A stretch of 39,382 nucleotides of DNA from Firmicutes bacterium UBA6132 (GCA_002435835.1 DIVM01000180.1:1-39382); one strand, 5' to 3'. Shown: positions 1 to 8,138, counted from the stretch's first letter. Program-made: numbers and translations. The notes: generated by a model not told the origin, from the sequence alone.

Positions 1-227
1 AATAATGAATTAATTAATGCAACCAATTCACCTCTAAGCAAATTTTTTTCATGGTCAAATGTATCGTTTTCATGTATTCTGGACCATCCTTTTGTTACCC
101 AATCACTTTCTGAATTTGATGTTAATGAAGTATCAGCATAAGCTAATATTGAAAACATCATAATAAATACAATGACAAATACAATTGATAAGCTGATTCG
201 TGAAAATTTTTTCTCTTTTTTAAACAT
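1..227 (-). CDS. Secreted surface protein, N-terminal part (probably SLH domain), runs off the left edge
   Basis: This is the first 75 codons of a minus-strand gene that continues beyond base 1. The start is the ATG at 227-225, preceded by a good GGAGGAAAT ribosome-binding site. Residues 1-30 form a classical signal peptide: a basic start (MFKKEKK), a long hydrophobic core (about residues 12-28) and a likely cleavage after AYA at about residue 31. Near residues 64-75 the sequence LLRGELVALINSL resembles the end of an S-layer homology repeat, where a conserved R-(A/G)-E-hhxLhN pattern occurs. If correct, the protein is exported and held on the cell wall by SLH repeats. The long leader at 263-412 carries a riboswitch-like structure. 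Too little is visible to name the enzyme or structural role; export is well supported and SLH moderately so. Confidence 0.6.
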   Translation of the reverse strand, partial: MFKKEKKFSRISLSIVFVIVFIMMFSILAYADTSLTSNSESDWVTKGWSRIHENDTFDHEKNLLRGELVALINSL

Positions 228-262
228 ATTTCCTCCTTAGTATAATATTTTTAAAATAAAAA

Positions 263-283
263 ACATCTTCCATTGGAAGATGT
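263..283 (-). terminator. Intrinsic terminator in the leader of the exported protein gene
   Basis: A nine-base-pair perfect stem (ACATCTTCC / GGAAGATGT) with a three-base loop is followed on the minus strand by TTTTTTATTTT. It lies 36 bases before the start codon at 227, so it can only act as an attenuator of that gene. Confidence 0.75.
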
Positions 284-412
284 CATTAACAAATGTAAGT
301 AATAAAAACCACTCATTAATTCTACTTTCCAATGGGAGGCATAAGCGTTTCCACTTATACCCTAATGAATTGAATTCCATTGCTTTGCTTTAGGAAGACA
401 ATTTCGCAGAAT
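263..412 (-). promoter_or_regulatory. Riboswitch-like structured leader of the exported protein gene, class not identified
   Basis: Read on the minus strand, ATTCTGC (412-406) pairs with GTAGAAT (325-319) to close a compact domain. Inside it is a ten-pair hairpin with a GAAA tetraloop (around 365-338) and a CCTAA/TTAGG helix. The segment CCATTGGAA (335-327) can pair in two ways: with CAATGG inside the domain (382-377), or, over nine bases, with TTCCAATGG, which forms most of the terminator hairpin at 263-283. That is the arrangement expected of a transcription-attenuating riboswitch. The pairings are seen directly. I could not match the domain to a named class: it lacks the conserved core of the c-di-GMP-I family despite a GCAAAGC string. 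A TATAAT box lies at 430-425 on the same strand. Confidence 0.6.
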
Positions 413-473
413 TTATATAATATTTAATTATACTAATTTTACCATAATTTATATGAATTGTAAATTATTATTT

Positions 474-513
474 ACCCGGCTGAAGGTCACTTCGGGAGGG
501 GATTCTTATTTTG
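474..513. repeat. Short palindromic interspersed element, copy 1
   Basis: The segment folds as CCC-(4-base bulge)-GAAG-GTCA-CTTC-GGG and ends in GGGGATTCTTATTTTG. The same end, GGGGTTCTTATTT, follows a different hairpin at 2374-2417. This suggests a dispersed element with a conserved flank and a variable stem. No coding potential is visible. Apart from this and the leader, I see no gene in 228-652; a TATAAT at 607-612 could be the -10 box of the downstream transporter operon, but no convincing -35 accompanies it. Confidence 0.4.
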
Positions 514-652
514 TTGGCTAAGTTTTGTGTACTATATAAACAAAAAGTAATAAATATATTAAATATTTTATTTTATATTTCGACTATTTTAAAATTACAT
601 AACATATATAATAGTAAATAAGGAAAATATTAAAAGAAAGGGATAAAAAATT

Positions 653-2305
653 ATGAGAAAACAATTATCATTTCTGCTATCGCTTGTCATGATAACTTCA
701 ATGGTATTGACAGGCTGCGGAGGAACAAAAAGCACAGCAGAATCACCATCTACACAATCATCTTCAGCAGGGGATAACGTTTTAAAATTAGTTATGAGCG
801 ATGAACAAAATACTTGCGATGCTCAAAAAACGACAGACTATTACACTGTTCCTTTGAATATTTATGAAAGATTGGTTGAGGCATCGACCAATACAGACGG
901 AAGTTCAGTTTTAACACCTGGACTAGCAGAAAGATGGGATGTTTCTGAAGATGGACTTATGTATACATTCCATTTAAGAAAAGGAGTTAAATTCCATAAT
1001 GGCGAAGAGTTTAAAGCTGATGATGTGGTATTTACCTTTGAAAGAATGCTCAAACCAGAAACAGAAGCACTCAATCAAGACTTCATCACAGCCATCAAAG
1101 GAGCTACAGCTATGATGGAAGGAAAAGCAACTACCTTAGAAGGATTGAAAGTCACAGATGATTACACTATTGAAATGACATTAGAAACTCCATTTGCACC
1201 TTTCTTGGCTAATATTGCTACACCTGGCGTATCTATTTACAATCGTAAGTTTACAGAAGCTGCAGGTGACCAGTTTGGTTTAACACCAGAAGCTACTTGC
1301 GGAACAGGACCTTTTAAGCTTACAAAATGGGATTTAAACAGCGAAACCCAAGTTGATGCATTTGACGATTATTGGCAAGGCAGGGCAAAACTTGATGCAA
1401 TCAACTGGAAAACAGTGCAGGATGCAGATACACAAAGAATGATGTTTGAAAACGGTGAAATAGATGAATTTGATTGCGACAATGCGCCTTCACAAATTTC
1501 ATATTTTGCTGAAAGCGAAAAATACAAAGATTGGCTCAAGATTGGAAACCGCGTAGGCATTTATTATTACGCACTTAACGAAAAAATAAAACCTTTCGAT
1601 GATGTTCGTGTAAGAAAGGCAATGCAGATGGCAATTGATAGACACCAGATGTTAAATACCCTTTATGATGGAAGAGGAACAGTTCAAAGCGGTATAATGC
1701 CTCCAGGTCTCATCGGAAATAATCCGGATCTTTTAGAAATAAAATATGATGTAGATGCAGCTAAAGCATTGCTTTTAGAAGCTGGATATCCAAATGGATT
1801 TGAGATGGATATTACCATGATTACAGACAGTCCTCAAACATTGCAGGTTAACGAAATGGTTCAGGCTATGCTAGCTAAAGTCGGTATCACTGCAAACATT
1901 GTACAAATGGATGAAGCTGCATGGTACGCAACCAGAGCAGAAGGATTATTGGGAGCTTACACTACAAGTTGGTCGGCAGACTTCAACGACCCGGATAATT
2001 TCTTCTATACATTCTTCGCACCTCAGAATACAGTAAAACGTTCATTCAACTATTCAAACGCAGAAGCATCTCAAAAAATTGTTGAAGCGCGAGCAATGAA
2101 TGATCAAAATGAAAGAATAGCGATTTACAGAGAACTGGAAAAACAAATAATTCAAGAAGATGCAGCATGGATACCTCTTTATTCTAAACAACACATATTT
2201 GTTGTAAACCCTAGAGTACAGAATTATTATGTTTCTTGGAACGGATGGTCCGGAAATATGTATTATAAAATGTCTATTGACAATTCAAAAGCACCGACAA
2301 ATTAG
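653..2305 (+). CDS. Peptide ABC transporter substrate-binding lipoprotein (family 5, OppA/DppA type)
   Basis: This is the extracytoplasmic receptor that captures peptides and hands them to the permease pair encoded downstream. Residues 1-22 are a lipoprotein signal with the lipobox LTGC; Cys22 would be lipidated, anchoring the protein to the outer face of the membrane. The rest matches SBP_bac_5: the early P-x-LAExW element ([15 protein letters not shown]), then [15 protein letters not shown], the FTFERM segment and the central [25 protein letters not shown] stretch, whose equivalent marks the family. Its 550 residues are normal for the family. A GAAAGGG ribosome-binding site lies 12 bases upstream. 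It heads a complete five-component operon. Peptides are the most likely substrate given the serine hydrolase at the operon's end, but family 5 also contains nickel and sugar binders. Confidence 0.93.
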   Translation: MRKQLSFLLSLVMITSMVLTGCGGTKSTAESPSTQSSSAGDNVLKLVMSDEQNTCDAQKTTDYYTVPLNIYERLVEASTNTDGSSVLTPGLAERWDVSEDGLMYTFHLRKGVKFHNGEEFKADDVVFTFERMLKPETEALNQDFITAIKGATAMMEGKATTLEGLKVTDDYTIEMTLETPFAPFLANIATPGVSIYNRKFTEAAGDQFGLTPEATCGTGPFKLTKWDLNSETQVDAFDDYWQGRAKLDAINWKTVQDADTQRMMFENGEIDEFDCDNAPSQISYFAESEKYKDWLKIGNRVGIYYYALNEKIKPFDDVRVRKAMQMAIDRHQMLNTLYDGRGTVQSGIMPPGLIGNNPDLLEIKYDVDAAKALLLEAGYPNGFEMDITMITDSPQTLQVNEMVQAMLAKVGITANIVQMDEAAWYATRAEGLLGAYTTSWSADFNDPDNFFYTFFAPQNTVKRSFNYSNAEASQKIVEARAMNDQNERIAIYRELEKQIIQEDAAWIPLYSKQHIFVVNPRVQNYYVSWNGWSGNMYYKMSIDNSKAPTN

Positions 2306-2312
2306 AAACATA

Positions 2313-2404
2313 AAGATAAGTAAGGTACCTTTGCCTTGCTTATCTTATTATGTATATAACAAGGTTCCCGGGACCCAACAGCAATCTTTGATTGCGTCGT
2401 TGGG
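2313..2404 (+). repeat. Two hairpins between the receptor and permease genes; the second is palindromic element copy 2
   Basis: The 151-base gap holds two strong hairpins. The first (2313-2346) pairs AAGATAAGTAAGG with CCTTGCTTATCTT. The second (2374-2404) pairs CCCAAC with GTTGGG and CAATC with GATTG, followed by TGGGGTTCTTATTT. Neither has a proper T-run, so full termination is unlikely. Such intercistronic stems commonly stabilise the upstream receptor mRNA, so that it is made in excess over the permease; that role is inferred here. The second hairpin shares CAACAGCAATC with 29838-29848 and its tail with 474-513. Confidence 0.5.
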
Positions 2405-2456
2405 TGGGGTTCTTATTTCTATACAATGTTAAAAATGAAAGTATGGAGGATAGAAC

Positions 2457-3383
2457 ATGAATACGCTTAAATATATAGTCAAGCGAATTTTGATTTCAAT
2501 ACCTGTGTTGGTAGGTGTAATGCTAATCATATTTCTGCTTTTAAATGTCGTGCCGGGCGATCCGATTACGCTTATGATGAGAGAACATATTAAACCTGCT
2601 TTAATTGAAAGCATGAGGCAAAAAATGGGGTTGGATGATCCTGTAATGGTTCGGTTTGGCCGATATATAGTTGATGCGCTGCATGGTGATTTTGGAATTT
2701 CATATAAATTGAACAGAAATGTAACTGATTTAATCACAAGTGCATTCCCTAACACTTTAAGGCTTTCCATATTTGCAGCATTGATTGCTTGGATCATAGG
2801 AATACCTGTAGGGATTGTTTCGGCTATAAAACAGAATACACTTATCGATAAAGTTTTTATGTCATTTTCGCTTTTAGGTGTTTCAATGCCTGTTTTCTGG
2901 GCAGCACTGCTGCTTCAATATGTACTTGCATTTAAATTAAAATTACTTCCTGTTTCAGGATATGCTACATGGAAGCACTTACTTATGGCGGCATTAGTTT
3001 TGGGATGGAGTTCTTCAGGGACAATTTCACGTCTTACACGTTCAAGCCTGCTTGAGATTATGAAAAATGATTTTGTGAGAACGGCAAGAGCAAAAGGTTT
3101 GAAAGAAAGTGTTGTTGTTGTTGGACATGCGTTAAAAAATGCAATGCTACCTGTTGTAACAGTGATGGCAATACAAGTTGCCAGTCTTCTTTCTGGTGCA
3201 GTCATAACTGAAAGTGTTTTTGGCATACCTGGAGTTGGGAGGCTGGCAGTAAATGCGATTCAAAATAGAGACATGCCGCTCTTACAAGGTACTGTTGTGT
3301 TTACGACAATGCTTATTATAGCAGGAAATTTAATAGCTGACATACTTTACTCGGTTATTGATCCAAGAATCAGAGTGGAATAG
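2457..3383 (+). CDS. Peptide ABC transporter permease (OppB/DppB type)
   Basis: First membrane subunit of the transporter. The 308 residues start with a single N-terminal membrane helix (about residues 9-30) followed by the family's conserved N-terminal motif NVVPGDPITLMM. After a periplasmic segment come five further hydrophobic helices. The cytoplasmic coupling loop, which contacts the ATPases, is visible as RTARAKGLKESVVVVGHALKNAMLP (about 215-240), with the canonical EAA-type A-R-A-K-G-L core. The C terminus D-PRIRVE is typical. A GGAGG site precedes the ATG by six bases. It belongs to the operon begun at 653 and is followed after ten bases by the partner permease. Confidence 0.94.
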   Translation: MNTLKYIVKRILISIPVLVGVMLIIFLLLNVVPGDPITLMMREHIKPALIESMRQKMGLDDPVMVRFGRYIVDALHGDFGISYKLNRNVTDLITSAFPNTLRLSIFAALIAWIIGIPVGIVSAIKQNTLIDKVFMSFSLLGVSMPVFWAALLLQYVLAFKLKLLPVSGYATWKHLLMAALVLGWSSSGTISRLTRSSLLEIMKNDFVRTARAKGLKESVVVVGHALKNAMLPVVTVMAIQVASLLSGAVITESVFGIPGVGRLAVNAIQNRDMPLLQGTVVFTTMLIIAGNLIADILYSVIDPRIRVE

Positions 3384-3393
3384 AGGTAATAAT

Positions 3394-4323
3394 ATGGAAG
3401 ATACAAAAAAATTAAACGAAAAAGAATTAGTCGAGGAGCTAAGAAAAATAAATGATGATGCTGAAGCTGAGATAGCTGATTCAGAAAGTACTTTCGACAA
3501 AATAATAAACATGATAAAAAATAACAAGTTGGCTGCATCTTCATTGATAGTAATTTTAATATTTTGTTTTTGTGCTATATTTGCGCCATATGTTGCACCT
3601 CATGATCCTACTTTACAAGATTATACAAATGTGCGTGCTGTTCCAAGTATTGAACATTTGCTTGGAACTGACGAGTTAGGTAGAGATGTCTTTTCAAGAA
3701 TAATTTATGGCGCAAGGATATCACTTGTCATAGGTCTTGTTCCGACAACAATTTCAATGATAATTGGAACAATTCTTGGGCTTATGGCAGGATATTTAGG
3801 GAAAAAGGTAGATTTTGTTATAATGAGACTTGCTGACATAATGCTTGCGTTTCCTTCACTTTTGCTGGCAATGGTAGTTATGTATACTTTAGGTGCAAGT
3901 CTTATAAATATATTCATTGCTTTAAGTATTGTCAGTTGGGCAGGAACAGCTCGCGTAGTACGCTCCCAGACATTGTCACTGAAAGAAAAAGAATTTGTTG
4001 AAGCGGCAAGATCAATCGGTGTTAAAAAATCTACCATAATGCTCAGGCATATTTTTCCAAATTGTCTGCCGTCATTGATTGTGCTTTTTACAATGAACAT
4101 ACCAAGCTCTATTCTTTCTGAATCAAGCTTGAGTTTTTTGGGAATAGGAGCACAGCCACCTGCATCAAGCTGGGGCCTCATGGTAGTAAATGGAAAACAG
4201 TGGTTGTTTTCTGAACCATGGATTGCTATAGCTCCTGGTTTGGCAATTTTAATTATTGTTCTTGCATTTAACTTTTTAGGCGATGGTTTGAGAGACGCTA
4301 TTGACCCATATATGAAAGAATAG
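3394..4323 (+). CDS. Peptide ABC transporter permease (OppC/DppC type)
   Basis: Second membrane subunit, pairing with the preceding permease to form the channel. I place the start at ATG 3394, behind an AGAGG site, rather than at the in-frame TTG at 3358, which would overlap the upstream gene. The resulting 309-residue protein has a charged cytoplasmic N-terminus of about 45 residues, then a first helix, the conserved HLLGTDELGRDVFSRIIYGAR motif of OppC proteins, and the EAA loop EAARSIGVKKSTIMLRHIFPN before the last helices. The ending GDGLRDAIDPYMKE is diagnostic of the family. The acidic N-terminal tail is slightly longer than usual. Confidence 0.94.
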   Translation: MEDTKKLNEKELVEELRKINDDAEAEIADSESTFDKIINMIKNNKLAASSLIVILIFCFCAIFAPYVAPHDPTLQDYTNVRAVPSIEHLLGTDELGRDVFSRIIYGARISLVIGLVPTTISMIIGTILGLMAGYLGKKVDFVIMRLADIMLAFPSLLLAMVVMYTLGASLINIFIALSIVSWAGTARVVRSQTLSLKEKEFVEAARSIGVKKSTIMLRHIFPNCLPSLIVLFTMNIPSSILSESSLSFLGIGAQPPASSWGLMVVNGKQWLFSEPWIAIAPGLAILIIVLAFNFLGDGLRDAIDPYMKE

Positions 4324-4338
4324 GAAAGGGGCGTATTA

Positions 4339-5346
4339 ATGGAAGAGTTATTAAAAATCAGCAAGCTAAAAACTCATTTTTTTACAAAAAGTGGAGTAGT
4401 TCCAGCAGTAGATGGTGTATCCATTGAAGTTCCTAAGAGTTCATTTATAGGTGTTGTAGGAGAATCTGGCTGTGGAAAGAGCATGACGGCCATGTCCATA
4501 ATGCAGCTCATTCAAAAACCAGGAAAGATTGTTAACGGAACAATTGAACTTGACGGTAAAAATCTTTTATCATATTCAAAGGATCAAATGCGTAATGTCA
4601 GAGGAAATAAAATTTCCATGATTTTTCAGGAACCTATGACCGCACTGAACCCTGTTTATACTGTAGGTAAACAGGTTGCAGAAGCTATTACTATTCATCA
4701 CCGTGATATTAGCAAAAAAGAAGCGAAACAAAAGGCAATTGATATTTTTCGTGCTGTAGGAATTTCTGAACCTGAAAAAAGGTACTATTCATATCCTCAT
4801 CAACTATCAGGCGGGCTTCGACAGAGAGTCATGATAGGTATGGCGATGGTTTGCAATCCTGAACTTATGATTGCTGATGAACCCACAACTGCACTTGATG
4901 TTACAATTGAAGCTCAGATATTAGCATTAATGAAAAATTTGCAAAAAGACAGGAATACATCCATTTTAATGATTACACATAACTTAGGAGTAGTAGCAGA
5001 AGTTTGTGACTATGTCTATGTAATGTATGCAGGAAAAGTAATGGAACAGGCAAACACCTTCGAACTTTTTAAAGACACAAGGCATCCATACACGGAAGGA
5101 CTTATGAGGTCCATACCTAAGATTACTTCAGAAAAACAACGCTTGTACAACATTAAAGGAATGGTTCCAAATTTGACAAGACTTCCTAAAGGATGCCGTT
5201 TTTGTCCTAGATGTGAAAAAGCCATGCCAAAATGTTTTGAACAGGAACCTCTTCTTTACAAGGTCAAGTCAGATGACGAACTGTCTAAAGAACACTATGT
5301 GAGGTGTTACTTGCATGAAAACAGTGAGGTGAAAGAAGATGAGTAA
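4339..5346 (+). CDS. Peptide ABC transporter ATP-binding protein (OppD/DppD type)
   Basis: One of the two ATPases that power uptake. It shows Walker A GESGCGKS (residues 41-48), the Q-loop region IFQEPMTALNP, the signature LSGGLRQR (156-163), Walker B LMIADEP and the switch His in ITHNLG. The C-terminal oligopeptide-transporter extension (about 255-335) contains cysteines in CRFCPRCEKAMPKC and a final C; in several family members these bind an iron-sulfur cluster. Its 335 residues are typical. It overlaps the next ATPase by eight bases, which implies translational coupling. Confidence 0.95.
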   Translation: MEELLKISKLKTHFFTKSGVVPAVDGVSIEVPKSSFIGVVGESGCGKSMTAMSIMQLIQKPGKIVNGTIELDGKNLLSYSKDQMRNVRGNKISMIFQEPMTALNPVYTVGKQVAEAITIHHRDISKKEAKQKAIDIFRAVGISEPEKRYYSYPHQLSGGLRQRVMIGMAMVCNPELMIADEPTTALDVTIEAQILALMKNLQKDRNTSILMITHNLGVVAEVCDYVYVMYAGKVMEQANTFELFKDTRHPYTEGLMRSIPKITSEKQRLYNIKGMVPNLTRLPKGCRFCPRCEKAMPKCFEQEPLLYKVKSDDELSKEHYVRCYLHENSEVKEDE

Positions 5347-6322
5347 TCAAAAAAATAATGTTATGGTTAAAACAGTGGATTTAGTAAAAGAATTTGATAT
5401 ACCGGGCGGAAGTTTCTTCAGAAAAAATAAACCTGTTGTTCACGCTACCTCCAATGTAAACATTCAGATAATGGAAGGAGAGACGTTTGCATTGGTAGGA
5501 GAATCAGGCTGTGGTAAAAGCACGCTTGGCAGGCTCCTCATAAGGTTGCTTGAACCTACTAAAGGACATGTGGAATTTGAAGGAGTTAACATCAATGAAT
5601 TAAAAAGTAATGATATGCGCGAACTTCGAAAGAAAATGCAAATCATATTTCAAGATCCTTATGCTTCAATAAATCCGCGTATGGATGTCTACAACATCAT
5701 AGCTGAACCTCTTGTGACGCATAAGATATGTGCAACGAAAGAAGATACAAAAGAAATGGTTAAAGGGCTCATGAAAAAGGTTGGTATACGTCCAGAATTT
5801 ATTAACCGCTATCCGCATCAGTTCAGCGGAGGGCAACGTCAGAGAATTGGAATTGCAAGAGCTTTAGCTCTTCAACCAAAACTTATAGTATGCGACGAAC
5901 CTGTATCTGCACTTGACGTTTCTATTCAGTCGCAGATTTTAAACCTGCTTCATGATTTGCAGGACGAATTTAAACTCACATATTTGTTCATAAGTCATGA
6001 CTTAAGCGTTGTTAGGTATATTTCGGATCGCGTTTGTGTTATGTTTTTGGGTAAGGTATGTGAAATTGGAAATACGGAAGATATTTTTACAAATCCTTTG
6101 CACCCGTACACAAAATTTCTAATCGATGCAGTTCCAAAACCCGATCCTACACTGAGAAAAGAAAATAAACAGTTGCTTCAGGGAGAAATTCCAAGCCCTG
6201 TGAATCCTCCGTCTGGCTGCAGGTTTCATACACGCTGTCCTTATGCAAAAGATATATGCAAGGAAAAAGAACCGGAAATGAAAAATTTTGATGGAAGACA
6301 AGCGGCTTGCTTTTTATTATAA
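5339..6322 (+). CDS. Peptide ABC transporter ATP-binding protein (OppF/DppF type)
   Basis: Second ATPase, forming a heterodimer with the preceding one. Motifs are Walker A GESGCGKS (54-61), Q-loop IFQDPYASINPR, signature FSGGQRQR, Walker B LIVCDEP and ISHDLSVV with the switch His. The C-terminal region keeps the CRFHTRCPYAKDIC cysteine pattern. The insertion after the first strand (GGSFFRKNKPVVHA) is characteristic of OppF as opposed to OppD. The start lies inside the last codons of the upstream gene, with AGGTG as ribosome-binding site. Confidence 0.95.
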   Translation: MSNQKNNVMVKTVDLVKEFDIPGGSFFRKNKPVVHATSNVNIQIMEGETFALVGESGCGKSTLGRLLIRLLEPTKGHVEFEGVNINELKSNDMRELRKKMQIIFQDPYASINPRMDVYNIIAEPLVTHKICATKEDTKEMVKGLMKKVGIRPEFINRYPHQFSGGQRQRIGIARALALQPKLIVCDEPVSALDVSIQSQILNLLHDLQDEFKLTYLFISHDLSVVRYISDRVCVMFLGKVCEIGNTEDIFTNPLHPYTKFLIDAVPKPDPTLRKENKQLLQGEIPSPVNPPSGCRFHTRCPYAKDICKEKEPEMKNFDGRQAACFLL

Positions 6323-6362
6323 GGTTTCTATAGGGAAAAGAATAAAAAAGGAGCAATATACG

Positions 6363-7232
6363 ATGGAAATAATGTCATTGGCTGCAAGGATTAAAGCCGA
6401 ACTGGTCAGCTACAATGGGAAAATGAGCGTTTATGTCGATGATTTTAAAGGAAATACAATTGAAATAGACGCAGATGAAACTTTTGAAACAGCAAGTACT
6501 ATCAAAACGTTTATTTTGATAGACTTGTTCCAGCAGGTTCATGACGGAATAAAAAGCTTGGATGACAGACTTGTATACACTGAGGAAAATAAAATCGATG
6601 GCAGCGGTGTCTTGCAGTCACTAAGTTTCGGTATTGAAATGGATGTGAGAAGTTTTGCAACTCTTATGATAATTGTAAGCGACAATATAGCAACCAATAT
6701 TATGATTGATTATCTCGGTCTTGACCATATAAATGAAACCATAAAAAAGTGGGGATTTGAAAATACAATTCTTCACAACAAAATTGATTTCAACAAATAC
6801 GACAGGCTTGGAACAACAACTCCAAGAGACTACGGCAGAGCGTTTACAATGCTTCATGAAAGAACACTCATCAGCCCTGAAGCTTGCGAAGAGATGATTG
6901 AAATTTTAAAAAAACAACACTACAACAGCATGCTTACAAAGGAATTTCCACAGTACTATATGTCTGGAGATGACAGCTTTGCAAGTGAGGATGAGCAGAT
7001 AACTGTTGCATCTAAAAGCGGAAGCATGAATAGATGCAGAAATGATGGAGGGCTGGTCATTACACCTTTTGGCGAATATGTAATTGTATTGTTTAACAAG
7101 GAATTCTATGATCAGCTTTATTATCCAGAACACGATGCTACATTTTATGGAGCGCGTGTGAGTCGGCTAGTATTAGATCAATATCTTGCTTTAATGGGAT
7201 GCATTAAAAAATCCAATAATGACAATATGTAA
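6363..7232 (+). CDS. Class A beta-lactamase-fold serine hydrolase, probably a peptidase/amidase tied to the transporter
   Basis: I start this gene at ATG 6363, nine bases after GGAG, not at the upstream ATG 6288, which lies inside the ATPase gene. The 289-residue product carries the three penicillin-recognising serine-hydrolase motifs: S45-T-I-K48 (nucleophile and general base), S106-D-N108 and K218-S-G220. The glutamate of the omega loop that class A beta-lactamases use for deacylation is not evident: the equivalent stretch reads YDRLGTTTPRDY. No signal peptide is seen, so it may act in the cytoplasm. These facts argue against a genuine antibiotic-resistance enzyme. Its place 40 bases after a peptide importer suggests that it cleaves imported peptides or related amides. 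The substrate is unknown. Confidence 0.75.
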   Translation: MEIMSLAARIKAELVSYNGKMSVYVDDFKGNTIEIDADETFETASTIKTFILIDLFQQVHDGIKSLDDRLVYTEENKIDGSGVLQSLSFGIEMDVRSFATLMIIVSDNIATNIMIDYLGLDHINETIKKWGFENTILHNKIDFNKYDRLGTTTPRDYGRAFTMLHERTLISPEACEEMIEILKKQHYNSMLTKEFPQYYMSGDDSFASEDEQITVASKSGSMNRCRNDGGLVITPFGEYVIVLFNKEFYDQLYYPEHDATFYGARVSRLVLDQYLALMGCIKKSNNDNM

Positions 7233-7253
7233 TTTTGTGGAGGATAAAATATC

Positions 7254-7346
7254 ATGAATTTTGATTTAGTCATAAAGGTAAAAGAAATCAGAAAAGGAAA
7301 GTGGTTATTTCGAAATGTTGGCGCCAAAGGGAAAACGGCAAATTGA
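7254..7346 (+). CDS. 30-codon ORF after the transporter operon, possible gene remnant
   Basis: A good GGAGG sequence 22 bases after the hydrolase gene is followed by ATG 7254 and a 30-residue frame (MNFDLVIKVKEIRKGKW...) that ends in TGA at 7344. I do not recognise it. The strong translation signal, the short frame and the repeat structure directly downstream suggest the beginning of a former operon gene cut short, but a genuine small peptide cannot be excluded. Confidence 0.3.
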   Translation: MNFDLVIKVKEIRKGKWLFRNVGAKGKTAN

Positions 7347-7389
7347 ATTAATAAAAGTATCAATACTTCCTAATAATGAAGCTTAAAAA

Positions 7390-7527
7390 AACAGAGTTAG
7401 ACCCTGATAGATTAATGATAAACCCTAAATTAAACTTTCTTGAAATATAATCAGTATTTTAATGTTTCAAAATTAAAATTTCAAGGATAGGATTTTGCCA
7501 GTAGTCTCAAATAAGCTTAACTCTGTT
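7390..7527 (-). repeat. Nested inverted-repeat element, possibly a structured 3' end or a MITE remnant
   Basis: A ten-base perfect inverted repeat, AACAGAGTTA (7390-7399) and TAACTCTGTT (7518-7527), encloses two further nested stems: CTTGAAAT/ATTTCAAG (7439-7446 with 7478-7485) and TTTTAAT/ATTAAAA (7457-7463 with 7472-7478). On the minus strand the last arm runs into TTTTTTT, so a transcript from the gene at 7539-8048 would end in a large folded domain with terminator character. I see no coding frame in 7347-7538 and no clear target-site duplication. Confidence 0.45.
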
Positions 7528-7538
7528 ATATTATAATA

Positions 7539-8048
7539 TTATTTAACTTCATGGGCTCCGCGAACCATGAATAATGCAGAATCAGCTGTAGTAACACCTC
7601 TTCCGTCGCTTCTTGGTACTAACATAAAGTGGTTTGCAATAATTGGTTTGCCATCTTTTATATCGGATCCTTTTGTAACGTCAGATATGCCTCCTAAATC
7701 AGAGCCTATAACAAAAGCAGTGCCTTGTCTTAAAATTAATTCAGTTCCAGATTCACAGATTATTTTTTGTCCCGCTTTAATTTCTACAATTGCAAATTCA
7801 TTGCTGCTTGGTGAATTATTTCCTCCGGAAGCTACAGAATCTTCTAAATCGTCTATTTTAGTTTGCATTGAATTTATTGTGCTTCCAATAGTATCGAGTT
7901 TATAAGAGTTGACTAAATTGTTTAAGCGTTGTTCTAAATAACTTAAAACTACAATTGGGTCTGTTGAATCTCCAGGGGCTGCAAAAATTGCTGTAGTCAG
8001 CAAAACTGCAAAAACAATTACTAAAATTAATATTTTTCTCAACTTCAT
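7539..8048 (-). CDS. Exported protein of unknown function next to the O-acetylation genes
   Basis: The 169-residue product has a signal peptide (KLRKILILVIVFAVLLTTAIFA, cleavage about residue 24 before APGDS). Then follow SYLEQRLNNLV, a predicted coiled coil (about 35-75), a Ser/Gly/Asn linker and a compact, strand-rich C-terminal half containing EIKAGQKIICESGTELILRQG and LVPRSDGRGV. I recognise this as a widespread clostridial exported protein type without an assigned role. It is transcribed separately from the upstream pair: a terminator (8106-8138) precedes it, and on the minus strand TTGAAA-N17-TAAAAT lies before a strong GGAGG site. Function is not known to me. Confidence 0.7.
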   Translation of the reverse strand: MKLRKILILVIVFAVLLTTAIFAAPGDSTDPIVVLSYLEQRLNNLVNSYKLDTIGSTINSMQTKIDDLEDSVASGGNNSPSSNEFAIVEIKAGQKIICESGTELILRQGTAFVIGSDLGGISDVTKGSDIKDGKPIIANHFMLVPRSDGRGVTTADSALFMVRGAHEVK

Positions 8049-8105
8049 GCCTCCTTGTTTTATACTAATAATTTTATACTATAATGACAATTTTTTCAAC
8101 AAAAA

Positions 8106-8138
8106 GTGCTAAATAATAGAATTTTTATTATTTAGCAC
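8106..8138 (-). terminator. Terminator of the O-acetylation operon
   Basis: A 13-base-pair perfect stem (GTGCTAAATAATA / TATTATTTAGCAC) with a seven-base loop is followed on the minus strand by TTTTTG. It lies just after the stop of the DHHW gene. Confidence 0.85.

Noticed and set aside
263..412. Assignment of the leader to the c-di-GMP-I riboswitch class
   Set aside because: Only GCAAAGC is shared; the other conserved core positions and the two-helix layout of that class are not found.
2374..2404. Hairpin after the binding-protein gene as a full operon terminator
   Set aside because: No T-run follows, and the downstream permease and ATPase genes clearly belong to the same transporter.
2429..2797. 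122-codon minus-strand frame opposite the OppB-type permease
   Set aside because: Antisense shadow of a certain gene; no initiation signal or recognisable domain.
3705..4364. 219-codon open frame on the minus strand opposite the OppC-type permease gene
   Set aside because: Fully antisense to a well-supported permease, no ribosome-binding site, and a composition (runs of Ile, Ser, Pro) typical of a reversed membrane gene.
6288..6362. Upstream start that would add 25 residues to the serine hydrolase
   Set aside because: It lies inside the ATPase gene and has no ribosome-binding site, while GGAG stands nine bases before ATG 6363.
6363..7232. Antibiotic-resistance beta-lactamase
   Set aside because: No signal peptide, no evident omega-loop glutamate, and a peptide-transport context.
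7567..7905. 112-codon plus-strand frame opposite the exported protein gene
   Set aside because: The minus-strand gene has a signal peptide, promoter and ribosome-binding site; the plus frame has none of these.
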